From: Ignavibacteria bacterium UBA2333
GTDB lineage: Bacteria > Bacteroidota > Ignavibacteria > Kapaibacteriales > Kapaibacteriaceae
DNA: 30,584 bases
NCBI GenBank assembly: GCA_002344895.1
Contig: DDUR01000009.1
Location: forward strand, 1 to 30,584
Direction of reading: 5' to 3'
Under the pieces are notes generated by a model that was not told the DNA's origin, did no database searches, and was given only the letters and a program-made list of their open reading frames with translations. The translations under genes and the position numbers were made by a program. Each line of letters begins with the position of its first letter. Within the stretch, counting starts at the first letter, position 1. Shown piece by piece: positions 17,383 through 26,444 of this stretch.

Positions 17383-18228
17383 TTAGCGCGGCTTTACAAA
17401 TACTGGGCCCCTTTGCCCCATAACATGCAGTAGTCTACGACCGAGATAGTCATAGTACTCAACGGAGTTTGGATCTACATCTTCTCCCACAATGCCGCCA
17501 TCTGCGTCAGTAACAGATGTCGGTGTAGGTCGAGGGCTATATCGATACACCGTTCCGGGCTGAGGAACACCAAACAACTGCGGGAACTTCACCGTGCGTG
17601 CTGTATCTAGCCACGGGTCATCAGGCAAACGATACGGCCAGATCTTGCCATACATCTTCGTAAAGGTTGGCGTTGTAAGGCACAGACCCATGTATGGCGC
17701 ACGCTGAGCATCAAAGATTTTGTTCACGATTGTATCTGCGGGCCCATAGTGCGCTTCAAACACACCCGTTGCAAAGTGATATCGTAGTTCAAACGACAAC
17801 GTGTGCGGAGCTGCTATTGAGGCAATTCGCACACTATCATATCGAATTCTCAATACATCACCCTCTATGCCTGCATCTACACGATACGACAATCTCGTTC
17901 CTGGAACGGCACTATCAAGTTGTGTAAACACACCATCAAAGATGAGAAATCGTGTTGGCGTAACGATTTCGAACACGCCGTTTGTTCCGACAACGACGGC
18001 TACGGAATCGTGCGGGACAAACTCTTGGTGAAAGGCGCGAAAGGGGCGGGCGCCAACGTCAATGCCATAGAGCAGGCCCTCACTCCATGAAACAGGGATG
18101 AGTGTTCCTTGAAAATCAGTCCATGGTTCCGACGTTAAGACGCGTCGAAAGTCATAGTCGGATGTTTCCTGTGCAAGGGATACTGTTACTGACAGCAACA
18201 GAACGAGGGGTATAACTCGGAGGCGCAT
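17383..18228 (-). CDS. Secreted protein with short C-terminal sorting-like signal
   Basis: The product has 281 residues. The ATG at 18228 starts a signal peptide (MRLRVIPLVLLLSVTVSLAQ); the longer upstream reading is not signal-like. The body is strand-rich with no recognised domain (GVFEIVTPTRFLIFDGVF, LSFELRYHFATGVFEAHYGP), possibly a lectin- or jelly-roll-type fold. The last 25 residues, YYDYLGRRLLHVMGQRGPVFV followed by KPR, resemble a minimal T9SS sorting signal (DxxGR, then a final strand and basic end). It converges on the cyclase gene with 33 bp between. The leader is C/A-rich (CCACCACCACACACAACC) with no ribosome site. Confidence 0.7.
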   Translation of the reverse strand: MRLRVIPLVLLLSVTVSLAQETSDYDFRRVLTSEPWTDFQGTLIPVSWSEGLLYGIDVGARPFRAFHQEFVPHDSVAVVVGTNGVFEIVTPTRFLIFDGVFTQLDSAVPGTRLSYRVDAGIEGDVLRIRYDSVRIASIAAPHTLSFELRYHFATGVFEAHYGPADTIVNKIFDAQRAPYMGLCLTTPTFTKMYGKIWPYRLPDDPWLDTARTVKFPQLFGVPQPGTVYRYSPRPTPTSVTDADGGIVGEDVDPNSVEYYDYLGRRLLHVMGQRGPVFVKPR

Positions 18229-18413
18229 ACGGTTGTGTGTGGTGGTGGACGGGATGTTACGTGTGGTGTATCCGGAGTGTGGGCCGTTGTATGTGTGGTC
18301 GCTGTCGGTGGGCGTAGGCGATGACACAGGGCACAACAACGTCGTTACGGATACATCCCCGACTAGAAGCTAGATTTCCACGACAGCGAAAAAAAAATCA
18401 CCCTTGCACAGCT

Positions 18414-18429
18414 GTTACAAGATTGTAAC
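18414..18429. promoter_or_regulatory. 16-bp dyad GTTACAAGATTGTAAC in a divergent promoter region
   Basis: Two 7-bp arms (GTTACAA/TTGTAAC) are separated by 2 bp, located 71 bp upstream of the first gene of the four-gene secreted array and in the divergent gap with the 17383-18228 gene. It is preceded by a nine-A run (18390-18398). It has the same 7-2-7 architecture as the dyad at 10731. Operator or promoter role is inferred. Confidence 0.4.
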
Positions 18430-18499
18430 CGCCTCTCAGGTACCTTGTTGTGTTGTGCACTTAACGAGCACTTCTTCACGTTTTACCAAGGGAATCACC

Positions 18500-20485
18500 A
18501 TGCAACGATTCTGCATTTCACTCTTGTTCGGGGTCTTTGCACTGCTTACCCATGCAGTCGCCCAACCTTCGTTTATCGTTCACTCACTCCATCAGGGTTA
18601 CCTCATCGTTGAGGCACCGTATGGCAGCACTGGATATGCATCGGTGGTTATCCAAACGAACACGGCAGAGAATATCCGAGTCGTTGGTCTAGAAGAAGCT
18701 GCGTTTTCGGTAACACCAACTGAGTTAAACCTGGCAGCTGGTGACACGGCAACGGTGACGTTTGCTTTTACACCGCAGGGTTATTTGACCGTTTCCGATA
18801 CTGTCTACTTTGAGGGCAATAGCGGCCGAACGTCACTCTTTGTTGTGGGAACAGTTGACACGACAACAATTTCAGACAGAATGTCAATTGCCAGCGCGGT
18901 TAACTTCGGTACTGTCGGTAGCTCTTCTGTTGTGAAGAATCTCACGATCTACTCGCGTGTAGCTGAGGATGTCACTGTATCACTGTCCATGAGTGACGGG
19001 CCTTTCTCCATAAATGAGACTATGGTCACAGTTCCAGGAATGACATCACATGGCCGTATCGACGTTCCAATCACCTACGATGGCACCGCCACGACGCATG
19101 TTTCTTCGTTGCTTACAATTGAAGATATCCACGCTCCTTCCGGTGTTCGAGCGCTGTACGAGGTGCGAGTTACTGCGCGTCAGGACACGAGTCATGAAGA
19201 TCGCGTAAGGTTTGATCTATCTGCATACAATGCTATAATTCCTGACAATGAGACGAGTGTTACGTTTCCAGTCTACCTTTTGAACGCTACCGATCAGTCA
19301 ATCAGTGACGTTGAACTCGTCATAACGGGATCGATGGCATCATACTTCAGTGTTTCTCCAGCAACTTTCTCCGCTATTCATGCCGGTGAAAAACAAGAGA
19401 TCCTGGTTACTGCGAGTCGCCACGAGGATTTGTCCAGGTTCAACGCAGGATTGTTTGTGTCGTATAGGAATAGTGCGGGCGACTCGATGGCAACAGTAAC
19501 GCTCCTCATCATTGGTCAAAACGTCACCCACGAAGCACCAAAGATCCTACCAGACTTCCACCACTTCGGATCAAATACGACGCCGGGTGACACGCGGCGA
19601 GCACATTTTACCGTTGTTAACCATACACACGACACGGTTATTGTTAGCCGCATCGAATCTACATCGGAGGATGTAGACATCGTGTTCTACATTCCGGTAC
19701 TTCCTGTCGTTCTTTATCCTTCCGACAGCATTTCGATTGATTTGGAATGCACAACAACGGGCACCGGAATGATTACCGGCAGCTTGATTGCCTACTGTTC
19801 GAAGGATGGATTTGTAACATCGGAAATACTTGCCGTTGCGAATTACATCTGCGGTGACACCTTGCTGCAACGGCCAGTTGAAGTGCATGTCTCCACATCC
19901 TCACCTACACCAACAACCATAGCTGCACATCTTCGGACGTTATCACCAATTCCGGATGTAGTTATGTCTTGCGTTGTCTCCGTTGAGTACGATGCATCCG
20001 TGATCACACCGCTGAGTCCACGTGAAGGTGCTGACGTGACCCTCAGCAACCTTACAACATCACAGTTCCGCCTAGAAACACCTGGACACCGTCCAGGAAG
20101 CCTGCTTGGATCCATTTCCTTTACACGCACATCTACAGGTTCGTCACCGGTCACGGTCACAAATGTTACGTGGTACGATGCAAAGAGTGAGATTGTTGAC
20201 CTCGCTACCAAGGGAAATGGCACAACAGTCAATGTCCTTGAAGGGGGCGAAAGGGGCTATTCGCTTTCGCCGATGCCGATTGCTGGCCTCACCACCGTGA
20301 GAACACCGGCCTCTGCGGACGTAACCAGTGTTACGATCTATGATGTTGTGGGCCGGCAGCGTGCCGTAGGCACTATGACAGCTCACGGACTGTGGCAGTT
20401 CGATGCGCAATCACTTGACAAGGGCATGTACGTTGTAGTTATCACAACGACGACGGCGTCCTACTCCCTCGTCACAACAAAGTAG
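18500..20485 (+). CDS. Secreted HYDIN/Spd-2-like multidomain protein with T9SS domain (array member 1)
   Basis: The product has 661 residues. The ATG at 18500, with AAGGGA upstream, begins a signal peptide (QRFCISLLFGVFALLTHAVAQ). Repeated immunoglobulin-like modules of the choice-of-anchor-D type follow, seen as 'TPTELNLAAGDTATVTFAFTP' in style and HHFGSNTTPGDTRRAHFTVV. Next comes a cohesin-like module (VEVHVSTSSPTPTTIAAHLR, VSVEYDASVITPL). The C-terminus is a T9SS sorting domain (YSLSPMPIAGLTTV, TIYDVVGRQR, KGMYVVVITT). Proteins of this build are structural or adhesive surface components in related bacteria. It is the first of four tandem relatives and is followed by its own terminator. The ligand is unknown. 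Confidence 0.85.
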   Translation: MQRFCISLLFGVFALLTHAVAQPSFIVHSLHQGYLIVEAPYGSTGYASVVIQTNTAENIRVVGLEEAAFSVTPTELNLAAGDTATVTFAFTPQGYLTVSDTVYFEGNSGRTSLFVVGTVDTTTISDRMSIASAVNFGTVGSSSVVKNLTIYSRVAEDVTVSLSMSDGPFSINETMVTVPGMTSHGRIDVPITYDGTATTHVSSLLTIEDIHAPSGVRALYEVRVTARQDTSHEDRVRFDLSAYNAIIPDNETSVTFPVYLLNATDQSISDVELVITGSMASYFSVSPATFSAIHAGEKQEILVTASRHEDLSRFNAGLFVSYRNSAGDSMATVTLLIIGQNVTHEAPKILPDFHHFGSNTTPGDTRRAHFTVVNHTHDTVIVSRIESTSEDVDIVFYIPVLPVVLYPSDSISIDLECTTTGTGMITGSLIAYCSKDGFVTSEILAVANYICGDTLLQRPVEVHVSTSSPTPTTIAAHLRTLSPIPDVVMSCVVSVEYDASVITPLSPREGADVTLSNLTTSQFRLETPGHRPGSLLGSISFTRTSTGSSPVTVTNVTWYDAKSEIVDLATKGNGTTVNVLEGGERGYSLSPMPIAGLTTVRTPASADVTSVTIYDVVGRQRAVGTMTAHGLWQFDAQSLDKGMYVVVITTTTASYSLVTTK

Positions 20486-20560
20486 TCCTGCACATCTCAC
20501 AGTTGTGTCCACCTGATCTCTGGTAGTCCGCAGACTGTAACGCTTCTCTCTTCTATCCCT

Positions 20561-20600
20561 AACAGGCGGTAGTTCTCCTCGGAGACTACCGCCTGTTTTG
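20561..20600 (+). terminator. Strong 13-bp intrinsic terminator
   Basis: AACAGGCGGTAGT (20561-20573) pairs perfectly with ACTACCGCCTGTT (20585-20597) and is followed by a T-run. It lies 76 bp after the stop of array member 1. Confidence 0.9.
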
Positions 20601-20680
20601 TTGTAACCTCGTCTCCGTTACTCTGTTGTGTGTGGTGACAGCGAAGCAACCTGAGATTAACCCTCACTTTGGAGCATATC

Positions 20681-22411
20681 ATGAGTCGTTTTTTTAACTC
20701 CGTACTTGTCAACATCATTGGATTGACAGTGCTAGCAGTGGCAGCATATGCGCAATCTCCCATTACATGCGGAGCTTTGACGTATACACAGACAACGATG
20801 AGCACTTCCACGGTAGAGGTTCCGTATGTCGTGAAAAATCACACCTTTCAACCAATCATGGTGCGTTGTGCACCCTTGACAGGCGCATTCTATTGGGACG
20901 TTGACACACTCACACTTGATGCCTATGCTGTTGACACCATCACCGTGCTGGCACGGGGTACCTTCGGTCACGGTGGCATAAACATGTGCCGGCCAGACAT
21001 TTCCTACTCGAGTCCGACGGGTCATGTCCCTCCGGGTGAATGTGGCAGCCAGTTCTTTGTGAAGTTTCTCGACCGTACAGACGGTCCGGCCCTCCGATTC
21101 CGTGATGCCGTCTTACACTTTGGTCCAAACATTGACCCCGACACAACCCGGGAAGACGGGATTCCGGAGGTTAGGCGCGACACGAAGTTTGACGGCGCGG
21201 GCACGGTGGGAATGAATATTTCTTCCATCTATCTCACGGGTCGAGACGCATCTGCGTTTAAAGTTCCTACGGCTGATAAGTATCGCTCCATTGGTCCAAC
21301 TGACAATTTTCCCTTTGGCGTGACTGCTCAGCCCAATGGTTCTGGCCAAAGTATGGAAGCTATGGTTCACATTGTTGGCATCACTAACGATGGTGACACA
21401 GCACGTGCTTCAATGAAACTCGTGATTGGTGAGGTCATCGAGAATCCAGACGTGCGTGTGTCAACATCGAAGATTGTGTTTGGAACAAATAAGGCAGGAT
21501 TAGAACCCGTTGAAAGGTCGTTCTCAATCTTCAACAAGGGTAACACAAATGCCATTGTCCTGACATATGAGCTAACAGGTAGAGATGCAGGTCAGTTTTC
21601 GACGAATCTTGTAGCCATGGTACCACATACCATTGTGCCCAACACAGCATCCGACATTGCCGTTACGTGTACTCCAAACGGTATTGGAGCACTCGAGGCA
21701 ACTCTTAAACTCATAACTGTATCTGGTTCGGTACAATTCGAACATTACATCGATCTGCACTGCCTCATTGACTCGATGATCACAACACCGATTCGTCTTC
21801 GTCTTGAGACGGAGGACGTCATCCAAGGATCAACGACAACCGTACGTTTAAAGGCACTTGACGACGTTACGGAGAATATCTACGGCTGTGTTGTGCGGCT
21901 CCGATATAATGAGTCCATACTTCGCCTCGAAACACAACCGCGTGAACCGGTCACTTCCGATGGATCGTTTAGCATTGCCACGTTTGAGGCCGTAACTGGG
22001 CCAATTGAAGCCAATCGTGATCTAACTGCAATCGACTTTCACGTTATCGGAGATCCAGGGTCATCATCACCCGTAGATGTCGTCTCTGTTGCATGGTTCG
22101 ACGCCGAAGGAAACACCGTAGACCGTGAGACGCTCGTCAATGGTACAACGCTGAATGTTCAGGATGATGCGAATGCACACTTCACCGTTGCCCCATTGCC
22201 CCTTACCGATGTCATGACAGTTTCTTATCCTGAACTGACAGCGCGTGGAACACTGGAAATGATAAACATCAACGGTGCTGTGGTAAACCGGTCGAACATT
22301 GTCGCAGGCACAACAACTGCAACCATAAACACCTCGTTCTTACCCAGCGGTGTGTACACAGTCATTCTTCGTACTCCGAACGGTATCCTCCGGAAACTAG
22401 TGATTCGATAA
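20681..22411 (+). CDS. Secreted HYDIN/cohesin-like protein with T9SS domain (array member 2)
   Basis: The product has 576 residues. The ATG at 20681 lies 6 bases after GGAG; the TTG at 20669 would overlap this site. The signal peptide is SRFFNSVLVNIIGLTVLAVAAYAQ. Anchor-type modules show LHFGPNIDPDTTRE and IVFGTNKAGLEPVERSFSIF. A cohesin-like module follows (LRLETEDVIQGSTTTVRLKA, CVVRLRYNESILRLE, VDVVSVAWFDAEGN). The sorting domain is HFTVAPLPLTDVMTV then GTLEMININGAVV, PSGVYTVIL and RKLVIR. Its C-terminal domain is very close to that of member 3, while the N-terminal part is not. Surface-located structural or adhesive role inferred. Confidence 0.85.
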   Translation: MSRFFNSVLVNIIGLTVLAVAAYAQSPITCGALTYTQTTMSTSTVEVPYVVKNHTFQPIMVRCAPLTGAFYWDVDTLTLDAYAVDTITVLARGTFGHGGINMCRPDISYSSPTGHVPPGECGSQFFVKFLDRTDGPALRFRDAVLHFGPNIDPDTTREDGIPEVRRDTKFDGAGTVGMNISSIYLTGRDASAFKVPTADKYRSIGPTDNFPFGVTAQPNGSGQSMEAMVHIVGITNDGDTARASMKLVIGEVIENPDVRVSTSKIVFGTNKAGLEPVERSFSIFNKGNTNAIVLTYELTGRDAGQFSTNLVAMVPHTIVPNTASDIAVTCTPNGIGALEATLKLITVSGSVQFEHYIDLHCLIDSMITTPIRLRLETEDVIQGSTTTVRLKALDDVTENIYGCVVRLRYNESILRLETQPREPVTSDGSFSIATFEAVTGPIEANRDLTAIDFHVIGDPGSSSPVDVVSVAWFDAEGNTVDRETLVNGTTLNVQDDANAHFTVAPLPLTDVMTVSYPELTARGTLEMININGAVVNRSNIVAGTTTATINTSFLPSGVYTVILRTPNGILRKLVIR

Positions 22412-22441
22412 TCCACGACCCTCGCACATCCTCATAGACAG

Positions 22442-22476
22442 CGGCGGACCTCTTCGGGGTCCGCCGTTCTTGTTTT
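22442..22476 (+). terminator. Intrinsic terminator after array member 2
   Basis: CGGCGGACC (22442-22450) pairs with GGTCCGCCG (22458-22466) around a TCTTCGG loop, followed by TTCTTGTTTT. It is closely similar to the hairpin after member 3. Confidence 0.85.
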
Positions 22477-22560
22477 CTGCTGTGTAACCGCGACAACCTT
22501 CGTGTGTTGGGTGACAACAACCATGCGTAACAAGTCCGGAACTTTTCCGAAAGAAGAACG

Positions 22561-24255
22561 ATGAAAACACTTGCAACACTTGCATTCTTGATGTTGATCC
22601 ATACAACGAGTCTAGCACAGGGATACTATTCCGTTGCTGTTGATGCGAATCGGTATTCGTATCGTGGCACTACGGATACATCATTCCTCGTACTGCGAAA
22701 CAACACTACGTCAGTGATCCTTGATTATGCGTGGGATGCACCTACCATGCCGTTTTCCATGAATGAGACGGTGGCACGACTTTCACCAGGCGAAACGCGT
22801 CGAATACCGGTTACTGCAGACACGTACATCGCATCTGCAGGAACAACACGCTGCAAGTTGAGAATGTCAATCACGGCTCCGAATGGTGAGTATGCTCCCG
22901 CATTTCAAACCATTGGATTGCGACTTGCCATACTGGCAAACTCAACCGGACCATCAATCAACTTTGCCCGGCCGATAGAGTGGGTCGGTACAAATGTTCA
23001 CCCCGTAGAGTACGAAGCATATGTATCCCTCTTTAACGACGGCACGGAAGGGGTTACGATAACGGAGTACAAGATCACTGGCGCGAATGCAGATAGGTTC
23101 ACGATTCCAGTTCGATCTTCAGACTACAAAGATCTCGTCGAGGGAGTCGAAGAAGAGCTTCGAATCATCGCCCAAAGTGATGGCAGTGGACATCAATTAT
23201 CTGCCGACCTTACAGTCACGGCGCGAACTCGAGACGGAAAGATTGTAACTGCACAAACCCAACTTATCATGGGCCCCACCTTCATGTCGGGTTCAATGAC
23301 TGTTGAGCCCAACCTTCTTCATCTTGGTGTCAACGACCTCGCTATCGGCCAAGCATCCGCTACATTCACAGTCAGAAACCTAACGGCGCAGACCCTGACG
23401 ATACGATCTGTCGCACCTCGTCGAGGATCCAAATCTCAATTCGAGGTCCTTGATCAGTATAATGGACCTTGGGAGGTAGGACCTCGTGCGGCTGTTCCCT
23501 TTGTTGTTCGGTTCACGCCAAATGGCCAAGGTGCACCAATAGACCAAGTTGTGCTTACATGTGAACAGTCAGACGGGAGATATAAGTCACTCTATGTTGA
23601 CCTCGTTACGTCTCCCGATACTATGGCAGTACGGCCGGCTTACGTTTCTATGCAAACTAGTCCTGCTAAGTTTCGCGATACTGCACGGGTTTCGTTGACA
23701 CTAGCAGACGGTCTTGATGAGCTCATCACAAAGGCTGAGTTTACACTGCGATTCCGCAACTCGGATCTTCAGTCGGTAACGGCTCCTGTCACGACGCAGA
23801 GCGAAGGGGGATTTACCATGGGCACATTTGCCTTTGACGTAACGAAGCACTCTGCACAAACAGTACTTGGCGAACTGGACTTTGTTGTTCTCAGTGGGGC
23901 GGGCACAAAGGTGCCAATTGATGTTGTGTCCGTACAATGGTTTGACATCAACAATACACCACTTGACGCACAGACAATCGTTAACGGTGCCGTTGTATCC
24001 GTGTTGTCTGAGGAGTCATCGACGTTTACGGTTGCCCCCTTGCCCCTTACCGATGTCACAACAGTTACGTATCCTGAAATGCTGGCGTCTGGCACCTTGG
24101 AGATGATGAACATGAGTGGTGGTGTTGTACATCGCGCCGACATTGCAACGGGAACAACGTCCACAGCTATAAACACGTCATCCTTGCCGAGCGGCGTCTA
24201 CACGGTTGTTCTTCATACGCCCAATGGAATCCTTCGAAAACTCGTGGTTCGATAA
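22561..24255 (+). CDS. Secreted HYDIN/cohesin-like protein with T9SS domain (array member 3)
   Basis: The product has 564 residues. The ATG at 22561 follows AAAGAAGAA and begins a short signal peptide (KTLATLAFLMLIHTTSLAQG). Anchor-type modules are seen (LHLGVNDLAIGQASATFTV; VVRFTPNGQG), then a cohesin-like module (FTLRFRNSDLQSVTAP, IDVVSVQWFDINN). The sorting domain (TFTVAPLPLTDVTTV, GTLEMMNMSGGVV, PSGVYTVVL, RKLVVR) is nearly the same as in member 2. Even the bases after the stop (TTCGATAATC-ACGACC) and the terminator stem are shared with member 2, so gene plus terminator seem to have been duplicated together or homogenised. Confidence 0.85.
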   Translation: MKTLATLAFLMLIHTTSLAQGYYSVAVDANRYSYRGTTDTSFLVLRNNTTSVILDYAWDAPTMPFSMNETVARLSPGETRRIPVTADTYIASAGTTRCKLRMSITAPNGEYAPAFQTIGLRLAILANSTGPSINFARPIEWVGTNVHPVEYEAYVSLFNDGTEGVTITEYKITGANADRFTIPVRSSDYKDLVEGVEEELRIIAQSDGSGHQLSADLTVTARTRDGKIVTAQTQLIMGPTFMSGSMTVEPNLLHLGVNDLAIGQASATFTVRNLTAQTLTIRSVAPRRGSKSQFEVLDQYNGPWEVGPRAAVPFVVRFTPNGQGAPIDQVVLTCEQSDGRYKSLYVDLVTSPDTMAVRPAYVSMQTSPAKFRDTARVSLTLADGLDELITKAEFTLRFRNSDLQSVTAPVTTQSEGGFTMGTFAFDVTKHSAQTVLGELDFVVLSGAGTKVPIDVVSVQWFDINNTPLDAQTIVNGAVVSVLSEESSTFTVAPLPLTDVTTVTYPEMLASGTLEMMNMSGGVVHRADIATGTTSTAINTSSLPSGVYTVVLHTPNGILRKLVVR

Positions 24256-24281
24256 TCGACGACCACGAACACGCCCACCTG

Positions 24282-24313
24282 CAACGGCGGATCTCCTGTG
24301 AGGTCCGCCGTTG
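24282..24313 (+). terminator. Terminator-like hairpin after array member 3
   Basis: CAACGGCGGA (24282-24291) pairs perfectly with TCCGCCGTTG (24304-24313). The T-tract is poor (TTGTGCTATT), so termination may be partial. The stem is homologous to the one at 22442. Confidence 0.65.
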
Positions 24314-24422
24314 TGCTATTGAGCAGGTAACATCGTTCAACGTGGTAACTATTCGTAGCGAAGTAACCATTTTCATTCTTCCGTGTTGAGTACGTCTTGC
24401 CCACTATCCGCACAGATCGAAA

Positions 24423-26444
24423 ATGGCCGCGTGGCTAGCCCTCTGTTTTGTCCTCGTGACGTCCACCATCTCTGCCCAGGAGACGCAGCAGATACGGCTG
24501 TTTCGTGAATCTGACTCATTGGTTCGAAAGGTTGTGCGTCAGGGCAGGTCGACAAACATTGCTCTCGTACTTGAGCGAACGCCACGAGGCATCAGCGACA
24601 ATGTCCAGTCTGTAACGTTATCCGGCCTACATCCACTTGGAGTTCTTGATCTTGGCGGGGCGGTCAACCGTCCATTCACGAATAACCAAGCAACGTTTCT
24701 CATTCGTGCAACGGGAGACCTTGTTGGCGAGTTCATCGATACGATTACGGTATCATCACCTTCATCACAGATAGACATCATCATCAACGTTACGGTTTTG
24801 CCGTCATCTGAGACCTGGATGACACGTCCGCCTATTCTTGACTTTGGACCACTCGTACCAGCATCATCGTCAACCCGGAGCGTTTTTATAGGCAATGCGA
24901 GTGATTCAAATACGACTGTCTCTTTGACGAACCTTCTGCATCCATTCTATCCATCACTGGCATTTATTGACGTTCCGTCGAATGACGTCGTAGAGGTAGT
25001 TATCACCTGTGTACCCGATTCGACGGACCCTATACCAAGCACGCAGATTCTCGTCCTCGTTCCGAGTCATAATCCCGCGGACACGAAGAGCGTCCAGCTT
25101 CGATTAACAGGTCCTGGTGATGAATTGGAACTCCAGTGTCCGTCGCACATATCAGCTGGCCCAAACAGTCAACCCGATAGACTCGTTCCGTGTACGTTTA
25201 CGATTCGGAACGTAGGAACGCAAGAGATTACGGCCTATACCATTGACATGTTCTCGGGTCCTAAGGATATATGGATCCTAGATTCAACAACGCTTGATGG
25301 CTCTACACTCAAACCTGGCGACAGTGCGCGAATCACGATTATTGGACGAACTGACGGATCTGGATTCTCGCAGACAGCGACATTCGAGATACAGGGTGGC
25401 AATGATACCGTTCAGGGTTTACTTGCACGGTTTACGATTGGATTTGACGATACAACAAAGACTGAACGCTTTGTGTTTTCGCATGACACTGTTCACTTCG
25501 GCGTCAACACTGAAGCAGGATCTGAGAGGATACGATCCGTCCTCGTCGTTCATAATTCATCTACGGAGGCCATCATAACAAACTATCAGCTCCATGGCCC
25601 AGACGCCTCACAGTTCTATTTACTTCATCGATCACTTCCGATAGTGGCACCGCCGTTAACATCGGACACCGTCATCATCGTCGGTACAACAACAGGAACA
25701 GGCACTGTTACGGCAATACTTACGGTGGAGGGTAACTATCATGGCGACACAACCATCCTCTATTTCTCTGATTCAATCGTTCAACCCCCACCACGAGACA
25801 CGGTAAACCTAAGACTATCGACGCATAGACTCAAGATCGGGCAGCGAGCTACGGTTCGAGTTGTAACGGATGCTACAGTACCTTCTGTGGCGACGAACAG
25901 TTTAATCCGGGTTTCCTTTGACGGAACTGTTATTGTTGCCGAACAGGGCTCTGAACCAGTTTCACCTGGCCGTAGAGGATTATGGACGAATGTCAGGCCT
26001 GGACCATGGTTGGCCGGTGACACAGTTGCGCAGTTTGACATTATCGCAGCATTGGGTTTGACGGACATGTCGGATCTCACGATCGACTCCGCTATACTTC
26101 GCACAGACGAGGGAGACACCATCGAATCAACATTCTCATCAGGAGTGGTTCACGTTATCGACTCGCGAGGCTATCACGTTAACAGCACAGAAACTGCGAC
26201 CTACATGTCGGTTTCACCAAATCCGGCGACAGAGACAACAACTGTAACGTACACATGTGAAGGAGAACATCTTCGACTTCGACTGTTTAACACACTCTCG
26301 AACGTTGTAAAGGACTATACGCCACTTGTCCTGTCGAGGACAGGCACAATTGTCGTAGACGTATCAGATCTTTCCGTTGGATGTTACCTTCTTCGTTTGG
26401 ATACCAGTACATCATCCTATGCGCTTCAGCTTGTTGTGCAATAG
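24423..26444 (+). CDS. Secreted HYDIN/cohesin-like protein with T9SS domain (array member 4)
   Basis: The product has 673 residues. The ATG at 24423 starts a signal peptide (AAWLALCFVLVTSTISAQ); no clear ribosome site is seen. Anchor modules are visible at LDFGPLVPASSSTRSVFI and VHFGVNTEAGSERIRSVLVV. A cohesin-like segment (VNLRLSTHRLKIGQRATVRV, SLIRVSFDGTVIV) leads to the sorting domain (MSVSPNPATETTTVTYTC, LRLFNTLSNVV, VGCYLLRL). The sorting domain differs clearly from those of members 2 and 3. The last 26 bp overlap the next gene, which encodes a probable outer-membrane protein, so the two are probably co-translated. Confidence 0.85.
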   Translation: MAAWLALCFVLVTSTISAQETQQIRLFRESDSLVRKVVRQGRSTNIALVLERTPRGISDNVQSVTLSGLHPLGVLDLGGAVNRPFTNNQATFLIRATGDLVGEFIDTITVSSPSSQIDIIINVTVLPSSETWMTRPPILDFGPLVPASSSTRSVFIGNASDSNTTVSLTNLLHPFYPSLAFIDVPSNDVVEVVITCVPDSTDPIPSTQILVLVPSHNPADTKSVQLRLTGPGDELELQCPSHISAGPNSQPDRLVPCTFTIRNVGTQEITAYTIDMFSGPKDIWILDSTTLDGSTLKPGDSARITIIGRTDGSGFSQTATFEIQGGNDTVQGLLARFTIGFDDTTKTERFVFSHDTVHFGVNTEAGSERIRSVLVVHNSSTEAIITNYQLHGPDASQFYLLHRSLPIVAPPLTSDTVIIVGTTTGTGTVTAILTVEGNYHGDTTILYFSDSIVQPPPRDTVNLRLSTHRLKIGQRATVRVVTDATVPSVATNSLIRVSFDGTVIVAEQGSEPVSPGRRGLWTNVRPGPWLAGDTVAQFDIIAALGLTDMSDLTIDSAILRTDEGDTIESTFSSGVVHVIDSRGYHVNSTETATYMSVSPNPATETTTVTYTCEGEHLRLRLFNTLSNVVKDYTPLVLSRTGTIVVDVSDLSVGCYLLRLDTSTSSYALQLVVQ

